A stretch of 10,724 bases of DNA from Treponema sp. (GCA_031254385.1 JAIRUO010000132.1:1-10724), one strand, 5' to 3'; shown: positions 1 through 7,335, numbered from the stretch's first letter. The notes: generated by a model from the letters alone, not told the origin. Made by a program: numbers and translations.

Positions 1-1268
1 ATAATCAGAATTACCGGATTGTTTCCCTTTAGATAATCAGCCAGCCCCTGGACTATCTTGCCGCTAAGATCCTTGATGAGATCGAAGGACGGATTGTGGA
101 CACCTGCGAAGCCAAGCGCCAAAGTCTGGTATGCGCCGGACTCATCATCCTTGAACCAGGTCAGTTTTTCTGCAAGCCGGGGAGCGAACGCTTTCCAGGA
201 ATCCGCCTCATCTTCGGGACTGAGCTTGACAATGGGTATGTTTTGAATGGGCAAAATGGATAGGTCGTTCCAGGCACTGGTAGAACCAGAAAGATCAATC
301 GCATTTGCGCCTGCTCCCACGACTGTAGCCCGTATGGTCTCTCTGGGGCAAAAACGTTGGATGACATTCAGAGAAGGGCTCAGGCGTATTTGATTGCCCA
401 AAACAGGACCTATGTCCCCAAAGGGATAGGGGATTTTCGGATCGTAGCTGTTGTAGATGAAGTCCGCCACTCCGCCTGAATACGTGATACCGGCGAATTG
501 CCATTGGGATCGCAGAGGATGAACTGTAATAAAAAGGTCTAAATCCGCAGTAAGCGGTGCAAGGCCAAGAGATTGGGCGAGTATCTCTGCAAGCCTGGCG
601 CAGATGCTCTCAATGTCGCACAATGTGGCCCTTTGACCTTCTACCAGCTTAAGCCCCATACGTTTTGCAAGGGCACTCATCTTTTCAGAAATATGGGTTA
701 CAACTTCCGTCCTGGGATCAATGACGATCTGTCTTCCCCCAATATCAAGGCAGCTTGTATCCACTGTAGCGCCGTCCTTAAAGACAGCGATGTTGGAAGT
801 GCCACCTCCTATGTCCAGGTTTACCAGGGCTTTGCCCTGGAGCCTACTGGATATATCATCAATCCCCGCGCCCCGTCCTGCAAGAACGGCTTCAAAGTCG
901 CTACCGGCAGTGGCCACGACAAAATCACCGGCCAGCCCGCTTAGAGTGCTGATAACGGCTTCGCTGTTTTCTTTACGGGCAGCTTCGCCAGTAATGATCG
1001 CAGCCCCGGCATTGACTTCTTTTGGAGTAACGCCAGCTTTCCTGTATTCTTCCTCGATGATGATCCTCAGCTTCTGTATGTCAATGACGCTTTGATTCAA
1101 AAGAGGGGTAAAGTGAATCGCCCCGGAGTAAACTATTTTTTTATCAACTATTCTGATACGAGGAACCGCAAAAATTGCAGCTTTGTTTTCAATTTCAAGA
1201 CGGCTGATAACAACTTGAGTGGTTGTGGTACCAATATCTATGCCCACGCTCAGCAGAGCTTCACCCAT
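1..1268 (-). CDS. eutA: Ethanolamine ammonia-lyase reactivating factor EutA (3' end outside window)
   Basis: EutA is an ATP-dependent reactivase that releases damaged or inactive cobalamin from ethanolamine ammonia-lyase so that fresh adenosylcobalamin can bind. The reading frame is open from an ATG at 1268 down to base 1, giving 422 residues; the family is about 465-475 residues, so roughly 45-50 C-terminal residues lie outside the window. Visible ASKHA-type ATPase motifs are DIGTTTT at residues 11-17, DIGGGTSN at 152-159 and YSGGVADF at 263-270, with VVGAGA at 316-321. The N-terminus LLSVGIDIGTTTTQVV matches enteric EutA closely, which supports the start. The gene begins 10 bp after the eutC stop, with a G-rich stretch (GCGGGG) as a modest ribosome binding site, so it is very probably co-transcribed with eutBC. 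No frameshift is seen. The order B-C-A differs from the enteric order A-B-C. Confidence 0.95.
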   Translation of the reverse strand, partial: MGEALLSVGIDIGTTTTQVVISRLEIENKAAIFAVPRIRIVDKKIVYSGAIHFTPLLNQSVIDIQKLRIIIEEEYRKAGVTPKEVNAGAAIITGEAARKENSEAVISTLSGLAGDFVVATAGSDFEAVLAGRGAGIDDISSRLQGKALVNLDIGGGTSNIAVFKDGATVDTSCLDIGGRQIVIDPRTEVVTHISEKMSALAKRMGLKLVEGQRATLCDIESICARLAEILAQSLGLAPLTADLDLFITVHPLRSQWQFAGITYSGGVADFIYNSYDPKIPYPFGDIGPVLGNQIRLSPSLNVIQRFCPRETIRATVVGAGANAIDLSGSTSAWNDLSILPIQNIPIVKLSPEDEADSWKAFAPRLAEKLTWFKDDESGAYQTLALGFAGVHNPSFDLIKDLSGKIVQGLADYLKGNNPVILI

Positions 1269-1278
1269 TGCAGCCCCG

Positions 1279-2064
1279 CTAAATTTTTAGATCCAGACCG
1301 CTTGCTTTTTGATCAAGCATCATCTTTATAAGGTCTGAAATATAGGCACCGGCTTCAACTGCCGGAGTACCCCCTTTGTGAATGTTGGAAACTACCGTGC
1401 GCCGGGATTCGCTCATATTCACTGCGGCCTTGTAAGCGATGTAGGCGGACATACTTTCCGCTGTCAGCAAACCGGGCCTCTCGCCTATTAGAACTACTGC
1501 CAATTCGGCGCCAGTCGCTTCGGAAATAGCGTCCATGGAACCCACCCGTCCGTACTGCACAAAAAAAGGTGCGCAGGGTTTAATGCTGTAACGCGCAAGG
1601 CCGTCGCAGATCGCCTTGTAAGTGTTAATCGCGTTTGCAAGGACGGCAGTAGTGGAAAGCCCATCGGCTATGTAGATGAGCACCTGGTTACTTGCGCCGA
1701 CCTGGGCTTTGATCTTTGCCAATTCTGCTTCACTAAAACGCCTCCCAAGATCCGGACGGGTAAGGAACATTTCTTTGGAATCACATTCGGTCTTAAAGCT
1801 TGGCAACGAATGTTTTTTTAACCAATCCTGTACGTTAGCTGACATATCGGCAAGCACCGCATCCACGGCCAGAGCATGATCCGCACGGAAACGCAGCAGT
1901 GTTGAGGTAAGGTAACGAGGACCCGCCCTCCATACCGCAATCCGGGCAGGGCTTAGCGTCTTCATTGCTTTGAGTGCGTCAATGTTGCAAGGATTAGGTA
2001 CGTTGATAAGCTCTTTTAGGTTGATCATCCCAAGATCGGGAAGCGTATCGTCTTTCGAAATCAT
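1279..2064 (-). CDS. eutC: Ethanolamine ammonia-lyase small subunit EutC
   Basis: EutC is the small subunit of adenosylcobalamin-dependent ethanolamine ammonia-lyase (ethanolamine to acetaldehyde and ammonia) and helps bind the cofactor. The frame remains open upstream to 2127, but the ATG at 2064 is preferred: it overlaps the eutB stop as ATGA and has a perfect AGGAGG seven bases upstream. This gives 261 residues. Family motifs are seen in order: RAGPRYLTSTLLRFRADHA (residues 46-64), LTRPDLGRR (101-109), ADGLS (133-137), FFVQYGRVG (167-175), LIGERPGL (192-199), SNIHKGGTPAVEAG (226-239) and DQKASG (251-256). Enteric EutC is about 295 residues; this protein starts near their residue 45, so the N-terminal extension that directs the enzyme into the Eut microcompartment is missing. 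The 4-bp overlap suggests translational coupling to eutB, as expected for subunits of one complex. Confidence 0.96.
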   Translation of the reverse strand: MISKDDTLPDLGMINLKELINVPNPCNIDALKAMKTLSPARIAVWRAGPRYLTSTLLRFRADHALAVDAVLADMSANVQDWLKKHSLPSFKTECDSKEMFLTRPDLGRRFSEAELAKIKAQVGASNQVLIYIADGLSTTAVLANAINTYKAICDGLARYSIKPCAPFFVQYGRVGSMDAISEATGAELAVVLIGERPGLLTAESMSAYIAYKAAVNMSESRRTVVSNIHKGGTPAVEAGAYISDLIKMMLDQKASGLDLKI

Positions 2065-3434
2065 TTGCCGCCTCCTGCAAATATTGACGCATCGCCAGCA
2101 CGTTCCGTAAGATGCCCGTTTTCCCATAGGCCCCAGTTCTCAAGCCAGGTCGCGAATTCGGGAATAGGCGAAAGGCCAAGAAGCTGCCTCAGGGACGGAG
2201 CATCGTGGTAGCTGGTAGACTGGTAGTTTAGCATAACGTCATCGCCGTGTGGTATGCCCATAAAAAAGTTGCAGCCCGCACAGGCTAGCAGAATGGCAAG
2301 GTTTTCAATATCGTTCTGATCTGCTTTGGCGTGGTTGGTGTAGCACGCATCACAGCCCATAGGAATTCCTGTCAGCTTGCCCATAAAGTGATCTTCCAGG
2401 CCAGCCCGGATTATTTGCTTTGAGTCGTACAGGTATTCAGGGCCGATAAAGCCAACCACCGTGTTGACCATGAAGGGCTCGTAACGCCTGGCGAATCCGT
2501 AACACCGTGCTTCCATGACCACCTGATCCGCCCCGTGATGCGCACTGGCCGAAAGCTCAGATCCCTGTCCTGTTTCAAAATACATCACATTAGGCCCCAC
2601 AGCGGTACCCCGGCGCAAGGCCATATCCCTCGCCTCGTCCATCATGGACATATTGATGCCAAAAGCCTCGTTCCCTGTTTGGCTGCCGGCTATGCTCTGG
2701 AAGATCAGGTCAGTCGGGGCGCCCTTTTGCACTGCTTCCATTTGGGCAGTCACATGGGCCAATACGCAAATCTGCGTGGGAAGGGTGAGTTTTTGCTTAA
2801 CTTCGTGAAGCCGCTCCAAAATCGCCTTGGTACTTTCAGCAGTGCCATCAACAGGATTCACGCCTAGACACGCATCGCCTGCGCCGTAGGAAAGCCCCTC
2901 GTATATGGAGGCAGTGATAGCGTCTACATTGTCCACCGTATCATTGGGCTGGAGGCGTATAGCCAGGGTTCCTTTGCGACCTATGGTTGTGTTACAGCGG
3001 GCAGTCATCTGGGCTTTTTTGGCTGCGAGGATCAGATCCATATTGGTCATGAGTTTAGCAGCCCCGGCAATTGCTTCGGCTGTCAAACCCCCGCTGATCC
3101 TCTTTAAGTCCTCGTTGCAGGTCTGGTTAGAAAGGAGCCACTCCCGCAATTCCGCCATGCTCCAGTTTCTGATTTCGCTGTAAATTTCTTCATTAACCGC
3201 ATCCTGGATAATGCGTGTAACTTCATCCTGTTCGTAAGGGACAACAGGATTTTCCCGAAGATCGGAGACTTTTAATTCTGACAATACCTGCTTGGCGGCA
3301 ACCCGTTCGGCCATGCTGCCAGCCGCTATTCCCGCCAGATGATCTCCTGATCGATCCTCATTAGCCTTGGCAAGAACATCCTTGACATCCTTAAACTGAT
3401 AAACCTTATTAAACAATCTGGTTTTCAGGATCAC
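2061..3434 (-). CDS. eutB: Ethanolamine ammonia-lyase large subunit EutB
   Basis: EutB is the catalytic large subunit (TIM barrel) of adenosylcobalamin-dependent ethanolamine ammonia-lyase, which opens ethanolamine use as carbon and nitrogen source. The product is 457 residues, against about 453 in enteric bacteria, and lines up with almost no gaps: the substrate-contact residues known from the E. coli enzyme appear at the same numbers, R160 and Q162 in RLQPND, N193 in GVNP, E287 in YFETGQGS, F329 in VVGFIGPEYLYD and D362 in GCDACYTNH. The start is a GTG at 3434; the sequence after it (ILKTRLFNKVYQFKDVK) matches the family N-terminus, and AAAGGGGG lies about eight bases upstream. It is the first gene of a leftward cluster with eutC (4-bp overlap) and eutA. 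A promoter candidate is at 3504-3532. No cobalamin riboswitch is visible in the roughly 60-nt leader. Confidence 0.98.
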   Translation of the reverse strand: MILKTRLFNKVYQFKDVKDVLAKANEDRSGDHLAGIAAGSMAERVAAKQVLSELKVSDLRENPVVPYEQDEVTRIIQDAVNEEIYSEIRNWSMAELREWLLSNQTCNEDLKRISGGLTAEAIAGAAKLMTNMDLILAAKKAQMTARCNTTIGRKGTLAIRLQPNDTVDNVDAITASIYEGLSYGAGDACLGVNPVDGTAESTKAILERLHEVKQKLTLPTQICVLAHVTAQMEAVQKGAPTDLIFQSIAGSQTGNEAFGINMSMMDEARDMALRRGTAVGPNVMYFETGQGSELSASAHHGADQVVMEARCYGFARRYEPFMVNTVVGFIGPEYLYDSKQIIRAGLEDHFMGKLTGIPMGCDACYTNHAKADQNDIENLAILLACAGCNFFMGIPHGDDVMLNYQSTSYHDAPSLRQLLGLSPIPEFATWLENWGLWENGHLTERAGDASIFAGGGK

Positions 3435-3503
3435 AGGAATTGCCCCCTTTATATCTGCATGACTATCCAGTGAGTTGCGTGGTTTGTTTTCCCCTGTATT
3501 TTA

Positions 3504-3532
3504 ATTCTAATGGTGCTTTATAATTTTGTCTA
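3504..3532 (-). promoter_or_regulatory. Predicted sigma70-type promoter for eutBCA
   Basis: On the minus strand TAGACA (3532-3527) and TAGAAT (3509-3504) are separated by 17 bp, each one base from consensus. Transcription would start near 3497, leaving a leader of about 60 nt before the eutB GTG. Prediction from sequence only. Confidence 0.55.
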
Positions 3533-3568
3533 TCCATTGGACTATGCACCTGGTTCAGAAGATATTTA

Positions 3569-3597
3569 TTGACAGGTAGAAAACCAGGGATTAATAT
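3569..3597 (+). promoter_or_regulatory. Strong sigma70-type promoter for the DUF1266 gene
   Basis: TTGACA (3569-3574) and TAATAT (3592-3597) are separated by 17 bp, a near-consensus promoter. Transcription would start near 3604, giving a 30-nt leader that holds the ribosome binding site AAAGGGAG (3617-3624) nine bases before the ATG at 3634. The 7-bp inverted repeat CCTGGTT (3549-3555) / AACCAGG (3582-3588) brackets the -35 box and could be an operator. Confidence 0.7.
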
Positions 3598-3633
3598 TAT
3601 AGCTGTATGTCTTTATAAAGGGAGCCAGTTTCC

Positions 3634-4899
3634 ATGAAAAAGTATTTAGTATTAATCATAATTTTTTTAGCTTTTAATTCTTTATTATTTGCCCAACTTA
3701 CAAGAGCCCAAATGTGGGCAATATCATTAACCGGTATAATGACAGAAATAAACGGCAGCTACCGTAATTCTTTGAACGTAAGCATGATGGATGCAATCAG
3801 CAAGCTTGATTGGCTTATTGTATTGGCGCGAGATTGGGGCATTACCACAAGGCAAGGGTTATTGGACACACTAAACAGTTTAGAAAATGGCGGCCATGCT
3901 GCCTCTTTTAGGGAAATTCAGGGAATCCTATACGAAGTCAGCCGCGCCAGGAATGAATCTGAGGCAGAGGCTATATTATTAAAATACGACTGGGATCAAA
4001 CAAAAGTGAACCGCCTTAATTATGTAGCAGCCAATTGGAGTCAGTATTATAACCGTACAATTAAGGCATGGGATTTGGGTAGGTGTATTTCCCTATGCAG
4101 ATGGGGGTATGACGTAGGCTTTTTAACGGAAACTGAAGCATGGGAAAGAATCTTCCATTTTGCAAGTCTGATCCAGCCGCTTTATAACTCGTGGGAAGAA
4201 TACGGATACGACTACTATATGGGCAGGATATTCTGGGCTTCAGGTTTCGGAGAGCAAGAAAGCTACCTAGCCAGTACAGAACCCGTGTATAGAAAATTGC
4301 TAAACAGCTACTGGGGCTGGCTTGATTGGCAAATTGATCTGAACCGACCAGAAACGGCTGTACCTGTGAACACCATATATTATTTAGAGCCCGCTGACAA
4401 TGACGGAATGATACAATATCGCACCAATGATTCTGCCTTATCTAACAGGCCCATATCTGCTTATGTACCTAACCCCAATGCGGATCCGAATGTCTATGAA
4501 TGTAAGGTCAAAAAAATCAGCGGCAGTGATATCTACAGTTTCGGAATATTATTCTGTGTTGACGATACGAACCACAGTTATTACCAGTTTACTATTACCG
4601 TAAATGGTACATTCTCAGTACGGAAGTGTGTCGGGAATCGCATGGTTGGCTGGCCGGTAGAATGGAGAGATTCATCATTTTTAAATACCGGCTATAACGT
4701 ATATAATACCTTAAGAGTAGAAAGAACAGATACTGCAAACGGCGCAACTTTTAGGATTTACATCAATGATAACCTTGCCGCGGTCTTTAATGATGCCAAT
4801 CCGATTAACAGCAGTTGGGCGGGCCTGGTAACCTTGGTAGACAGAAGGGAGGTAGAACTCTTTCCTTATATTCCGGTAGATGTGCGTTTTGAGTTTTAA
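3634..4899 (+). CDS. Secreted DUF1266 protein with C-terminal beta-rich domain
   Basis: Function unknown. The 421-residue product begins with a clear Sec signal peptide (MKKYLVLIIIFLAFNSLLFA, likely cleaved before Q21), so it is exported. Residues about 24-205 fit the DUF1266 family: an initial TRAQMWAISLTGIM, W60 with RDWGI (66-70), GHAASFREI (87-95), then the most typical segment AWDLGRCISLCRWGYDVGFLTETEAW (145-170), NSWEEYGYDYYMGRIFW (185-201). Residues about 245-421 are rich in beta-strand patterns (YSFGILFCVDDTNHSYYQFTITVNG; LRVERTDTANGATFRIYINDN), like the jelly-roll lectin/laminin-G folds used for binding glycans or cell surfaces; that assignment is inference. Start choice is secured by the signal peptide and the AAAGGGAG site. 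The gene is monocistronic: divergent from eutB, convergent with the cyclase-like gene 36 bp downstream, with no clear terminator between them. Most characterised DUF1266 proteins are cytoplasmic, so export and the added domain are unusual. Confidence 0.85.
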   Translation: MKKYLVLIIIFLAFNSLLFAQLTRAQMWAISLTGIMTEINGSYRNSLNVSMMDAISKLDWLIVLARDWGITTRQGLLDTLNSLENGGHAASFREIQGILYEVSRARNESEAEAILLKYDWDQTKVNRLNYVAANWSQYYNRTIKAWDLGRCISLCRWGYDVGFLTETEAWERIFHFASLIQPLYNSWEEYGYDYYMGRIFWASGFGEQESYLASTEPVYRKLLNSYWGWLDWQIDLNRPETAVPVNTIYYLEPADNDGMIQYRTNDSALSNRPISAYVPNPNADPNVYECKVKKISGSDIYSFGILFCVDDTNHSYYQFTITVNGTFSVRKCVGNRMVGWPVEWRDSSFLNTGYNVYNTLRVERTDTANGATFRIYINDNLAAVFNDANPINSSWAGLVTLVDRREVELFPYIPVDVRFEF

Positions 4900-4935
4900 A
4901 CGATGGATTATATGAAACACCGCAAGTCAGGCTCT

Positions 4936-6447
4936 TTATTTCTTCCCTGAGTGTAGCACAAACTCCATCTTGTCCGCGTTCTGTTTAATCAGGCTGAGCC
5001 AGAGCGCCTTTTTCTTGGGGATCTCCGGGCTTTTGCGCCCCATGTTTTTAAGTTTTTCGTAGACATTTACCGCATTTTTGGAGGCCACCCAGGCCTTGTA
5101 ATAATTGCTATTGCCCTGGAATATCACCTGGGCGCGGGCATCAATTTCTTTCTCTATGGTTTCGTTGTACGATTTTAGGAGCATGTCGTATTTGTTAGTT
5201 ACCCCTCTAAGGTAATCCAGGACAAGGCGTTCATACTGAGGTATCTGCTCAATCAAGAAAATATAGGTCTTTAACAAATCAACGGCGGCAGCGTAATCTT
5301 CATCTATATTATAGGCTTTTAGTGCCATGCGGCTAAGCTGGAAAAAGGATTCATTGGTAATGGTCTGCATTCCGTTGATAGGGCTAGGGGGCACAACCGT
5401 AAACTTTGGCATAACATGGGCCGATCTAGATAGCAGTTCCAAAAGGTCCATAAATATGCGCTGTTCCCAAAGATTGTCCTTGATAGAACCAAATAACTTT
5501 GTCAGTTCTTCGCTGAAATTTTCTTTATAGCGATCCTGCGGGTAGAAGACCGCCTCGCAGGTAGGAATCATTACGCCTTTGAATTCAATCTGGCCCGTAT
5601 CCAAAAAATAAATCTTTTCATTCCTAAACAGGCTGCATTTTTCTTTTTCGTTTTCCTTTATATAATTCATGTGGACCTGCTTGGCCACCATGACCCTTGA
5701 TTCTTTTGGAGATAATTCATTGGCCCTGGTTTGCAGCCGCGCCCCAGAATTAAGAAGAAAGCCCGATAGGTTCCCTTTTTCTGTAATGATAAGGGGGCTT
5801 TGGGTATTCCCCCCGGTAATACCCCCGGTGATCTTAAAAGACGGCAGGGCTTCCGCAGGGCCGTTGCGCCTGGTAGGTATATTGGGATCATCCACAATAT
5901 TGGTTTTTCCGAAGTAATCAACTATGCATAATGTAACATTGAGCGCATCGGAAGCGCTTGCAGCCACAACAACAATTTCATCTCCGCGTTCCCTCTGGCT
6001 TACAGCTTGGCATTTGGTGGAAATATTGCGGATTTCGTTATTTATGGCCCAGTCCAGGGTATGCATCATGGAAAGATTCTTCCTTGAATCCATACAAAAC
6101 TGGGTATATCCGTGAATATCCAGCATCGCAACATAGAGATTGGAGATTTGCAGGGTGGTCTTCAGGTCACCGGCCTCGGGAAACTGCTTATCAGGTATGA
6201 CTATTTCCTTCCACAGCCTTTTATGGGTTTCGGGCGTTACAATTTCAAAGAAACCCCAGTTAAGTTTCTTGATAAGCTCGTAGCATCTCATCATTACCGG
6301 ATGAGACTTGGGGTTCCTGAGTACCGGGGCTGCAAATTCCTTTAACTTGGAAAAGGCAGTAATTTCGTGGTTGACAATCCGGTCGTAGAGAAACGCAAAC
6401 AACTCATGTTCCGAGGTGGAATCTGTAAAATCAGTTATAGTATTCAC
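4936..6447 (-). CDS. Class III adenylate/guanylate cyclase-like protein, soluble
   Basis: The 503-residue product has no signal peptide or membrane helix. Residues about 102-303 look like a class III nucleotidyl cyclase homology domain: NLYVAMLDIHGYTQF with the first metal Asp D110; RERGDEIVVVA with the second metal Asp D156; FKITGGITGG (204-213) in place of the usual RIGIHTG strand; SGFLLNSGARL with transition-state residues N233 and R237 in canonical N-x3-R spacing; and a closing FKGVMIPTCEAVFY strand. The two residues that read the purine base, normally Lys and Asp in adenylate cyclases, align with R152 and N226. So cyclase activity is plausible, but the nucleotide used cannot be told. The N-terminal 100 and C-terminal 200 residues are mostly helical with no recognised domain. 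The start is GTG at 6447 with no Shine-Dalgarno; a perfect TATAAT ends six bases upstream, so the mRNA may be leaderless. It is divergent from a TPR gene. Confidence 0.75.
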   Translation of the reverse strand: MNTITDFTDSTSEHELFAFLYDRIVNHEITAFSKLKEFAAPVLRNPKSHPVMMRCYELIKKLNWGFFEIVTPETHKRLWKEIVIPDKQFPEAGDLKTTLQISNLYVAMLDIHGYTQFCMDSRKNLSMMHTLDWAINNEIRNISTKCQAVSQRERGDEIVVVAASASDALNVTLCIVDYFGKTNIVDDPNIPTRRNGPAEALPSFKITGGITGGNTQSPLIITEKGNLSGFLLNSGARLQTRANELSPKESRVMVAKQVHMNYIKENEKEKCSLFRNEKIYFLDTGQIEFKGVMIPTCEAVFYPQDRYKENFSEELTKLFGSIKDNLWEQRIFMDLLELLSRSAHVMPKFTVVPPSPINGMQTITNESFFQLSRMALKAYNIDEDYAAAVDLLKTYIFLIEQIPQYERLVLDYLRGVTNKYDMLLKSYNETIEKEIDARAQVIFQGNSNYYKAWVASKNAVNVYEKLKNMGRKSPEIPKKKALWLSLIKQNADKMEFVLHSGKK

Positions 6448-6453
6448 TGGATA

Positions 6454-6459
6454 ATTATA
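6454..6459 (-). promoter_or_regulatory. -10 box of a possible leaderless promoter for the cyclase-like gene
   Basis: TATAAT on the minus strand ends six bases before the GTG at 6447, which would place the transcription start at or next to the start codon. No good -35 hexamer is found at 16-18 bp spacing (the region is A/T-rich), so the promoter may depend on an activator or be weak. Confidence 0.4.
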
Positions 6460-6479
6460 CCATCAAAAACAAATTTTTT

Positions 6480-6497
6480 ATAGTAATAATTTACTAT
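6480..6497. promoter_or_regulatory. AT-rich palindrome between divergent cyclase-like and TPR genes
   Basis: Perfect 7-bp arms, ATAGTAA-TAAT-TTACTAT, in the 79-bp divergent spacer 6448-6526. The position upstream of both starts is where a shared operator would be expected. A/T-rich palindromes also arise by chance, so this is only a candidate. Confidence 0.35.
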
Positions 6498-6526
6498 TCA
6501 CGGTATATTATCATAAAGAGAGAAGA

Positions 6527-7036
6527 ATGGAAAGTACCATAGAACTGAATAATTCCGGTATAGCCCTGACAGAGGCAAACCGACCCTACGAAGCCATTTC
6601 CCTGTTTCAGAAAGCCCTTACCCTGGAACCGGACAATGCCCTGCTCTGGCTGAACCTTGGTATTGCCCAGCAAAAAACAGGGGAATACGAAACCGCTTTG
6701 GACAGTTTTCAGCGCTCCATCCACATAGACGATGATCTTGCAGATCCCTGGGGCGCAATGGGACTTATCTACTATGAACTTGAACAGTTTGACAGCGCCG
6801 AAGAATGTTTCCGGGCAGCTCTAGGCCGGGACAGGAATTCCCCTAAAGTATGGAATAACCTGGGCGTGCTATATTTTTTTACAGGAAATTATGAAGAAGC
6901 CAGGGGCTGTTTTGAAGAAGCCCTAAGCCTTTTTCCCCAATATTATGATGCGCTCTACAATATCCGGGATGCCTGCCGTGAGCTCAAAGATTACAAGGCC
7001 GCTGCTGAATTTGAACGCATACTTAAGGAATCATAG
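6527..7036 (+). CDS. Tetratricopeptide repeat (TPR) protein
   Basis: A 169-residue protein made almost wholly of tandem 34-residue TPR units: about residues 3-37, 38-71, 72-105, 106-139 and a final partial or capping unit 140-169. Each shows the expected pattern, for example ALLWLNLGIAQQKTGEYETA and PKVWNNLGVLYFFTGNYEEA, with conserved W/L-G-Y-A-F-A-P positions. There is no signal peptide or membrane segment, so it is probably a cytoplasmic scaffold; the partner is unknown. It is divergent from the cyclase-like gene, with only 79 bp between starts, which makes shared regulation possible but does not prove functional linkage. Start: ATG at 6527 with a weak purine-rich site (AGAGAG) upstream; a TATATT or TATTAT box lies at 6504-6511. 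The stop codon overlaps by one base a GTG that could begin a small ORF. Confidence 0.9.
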   Translation: MESTIELNNSGIALTEANRPYEAISLFQKALTLEPDNALLWLNLGIAQQKTGEYETALDSFQRSIHIDDDLADPWGAMGLIYYELEQFDSAEECFRAALGRDRNSPKVWNNLGVLYFFTGNYEEARGCFEEALSLFPQYYDALYNIRDACRELKDYKAAAEFERILKES

Positions 7037-7173
7037 TGTTTTTTAAAAACAAACTACAAAATATAAAGTTTATTGTTATCCCGGTTGGGGTATATGTCCT
7101 TCCCGCTCTCCTGCATAACAACTTTTTTGGGTTAACGCTTTTATTTGGTTCAGATGCCTTTACTGCCCAATGA
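7036..7173 (+). CDS. Possible small hydrophobic ORF, 45 residues
   Basis: A GTG at 7036 overlaps the last base of the TPR stop codon (TAGTG), with AAGGA (7025-7029) six bases upstream. The product would begin MFFKNKLQNIKFIVIPVGVYVLPALL and continue through a Phe/Leu-rich tail, ending at TGA 7171-7173: a short basic start followed by one hydrophobic segment, as in small membrane proteins. No family is recognised. Against it: its middle lies inside one arm of the inverted repeat 7078-7234, whose opposite copy is in a different coding context, so the ORF may be accidental. Confidence 0.3.
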   Translation: MFFKNKLQNIKFIVIPVGVYVLPALLHNNFFGLTLLFGSDAFTAQ

Positions 7174-7234
7174 CGTTTGTCCTTTATTCTAGGTTAGCAG
7201 AGGTCGCAGGCAGGCCATATATCCCAACCAGGAT
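7078..7234. repeat. Long imperfect inverted repeat, 23-bp arms
   Basis: Arm one (7078-7100) and the reverse complement of arm two (7212-7234) agree at 20 of 23 positions, sharing the core GGTTGGG-n-TATATG-n-CCT. With weaker similarity the arms continue inward to about 41 bp, roughly 7118 and 7194. The enclosed loop is about 111 bp and has no convincing gene. It could be two opposed copies of a dispersed repeat, a small non-autonomous element, or a structured RNA. Confidence 0.65.
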
Positions 7235-7335
7235 GAATTAACTCTCTTGTTGTACTATAATAATTCAATAAACCAAAAAATAACACGCTCCATAACCATA
7301 GGGAGGGAAGGGAAATCTCTGACGGTGGTAGCATG

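Noticed and set aside
1..1268. Apparent break-up of eutA, since only short closed frames are seen on the minus strand here
   Set aside because: The true frame is open without interruption from 1268 to base 1 and simply leaves the window; it is a partial gene, not a pseudogene.
573..1331. Plus-strand open frames opposite eutA
   Set aside because: They are antisense to a gene with clear ATPase motifs, lack ribosome binding sites and show no recognisable domain.
2065..2127. Upstream extension of eutC to 2127
   Set aside because: It would read through the 3' end of eutB out of frame, and the residues do not resemble any EutC; the ATG at 2064 has the AGGAGG.
3435..3503. Adenosylcobalamin riboswitch in the eutB leader
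   Set aside because: The predicted leader is only about 60 nt and no B12-box-like sequence or large folded domain is visible.
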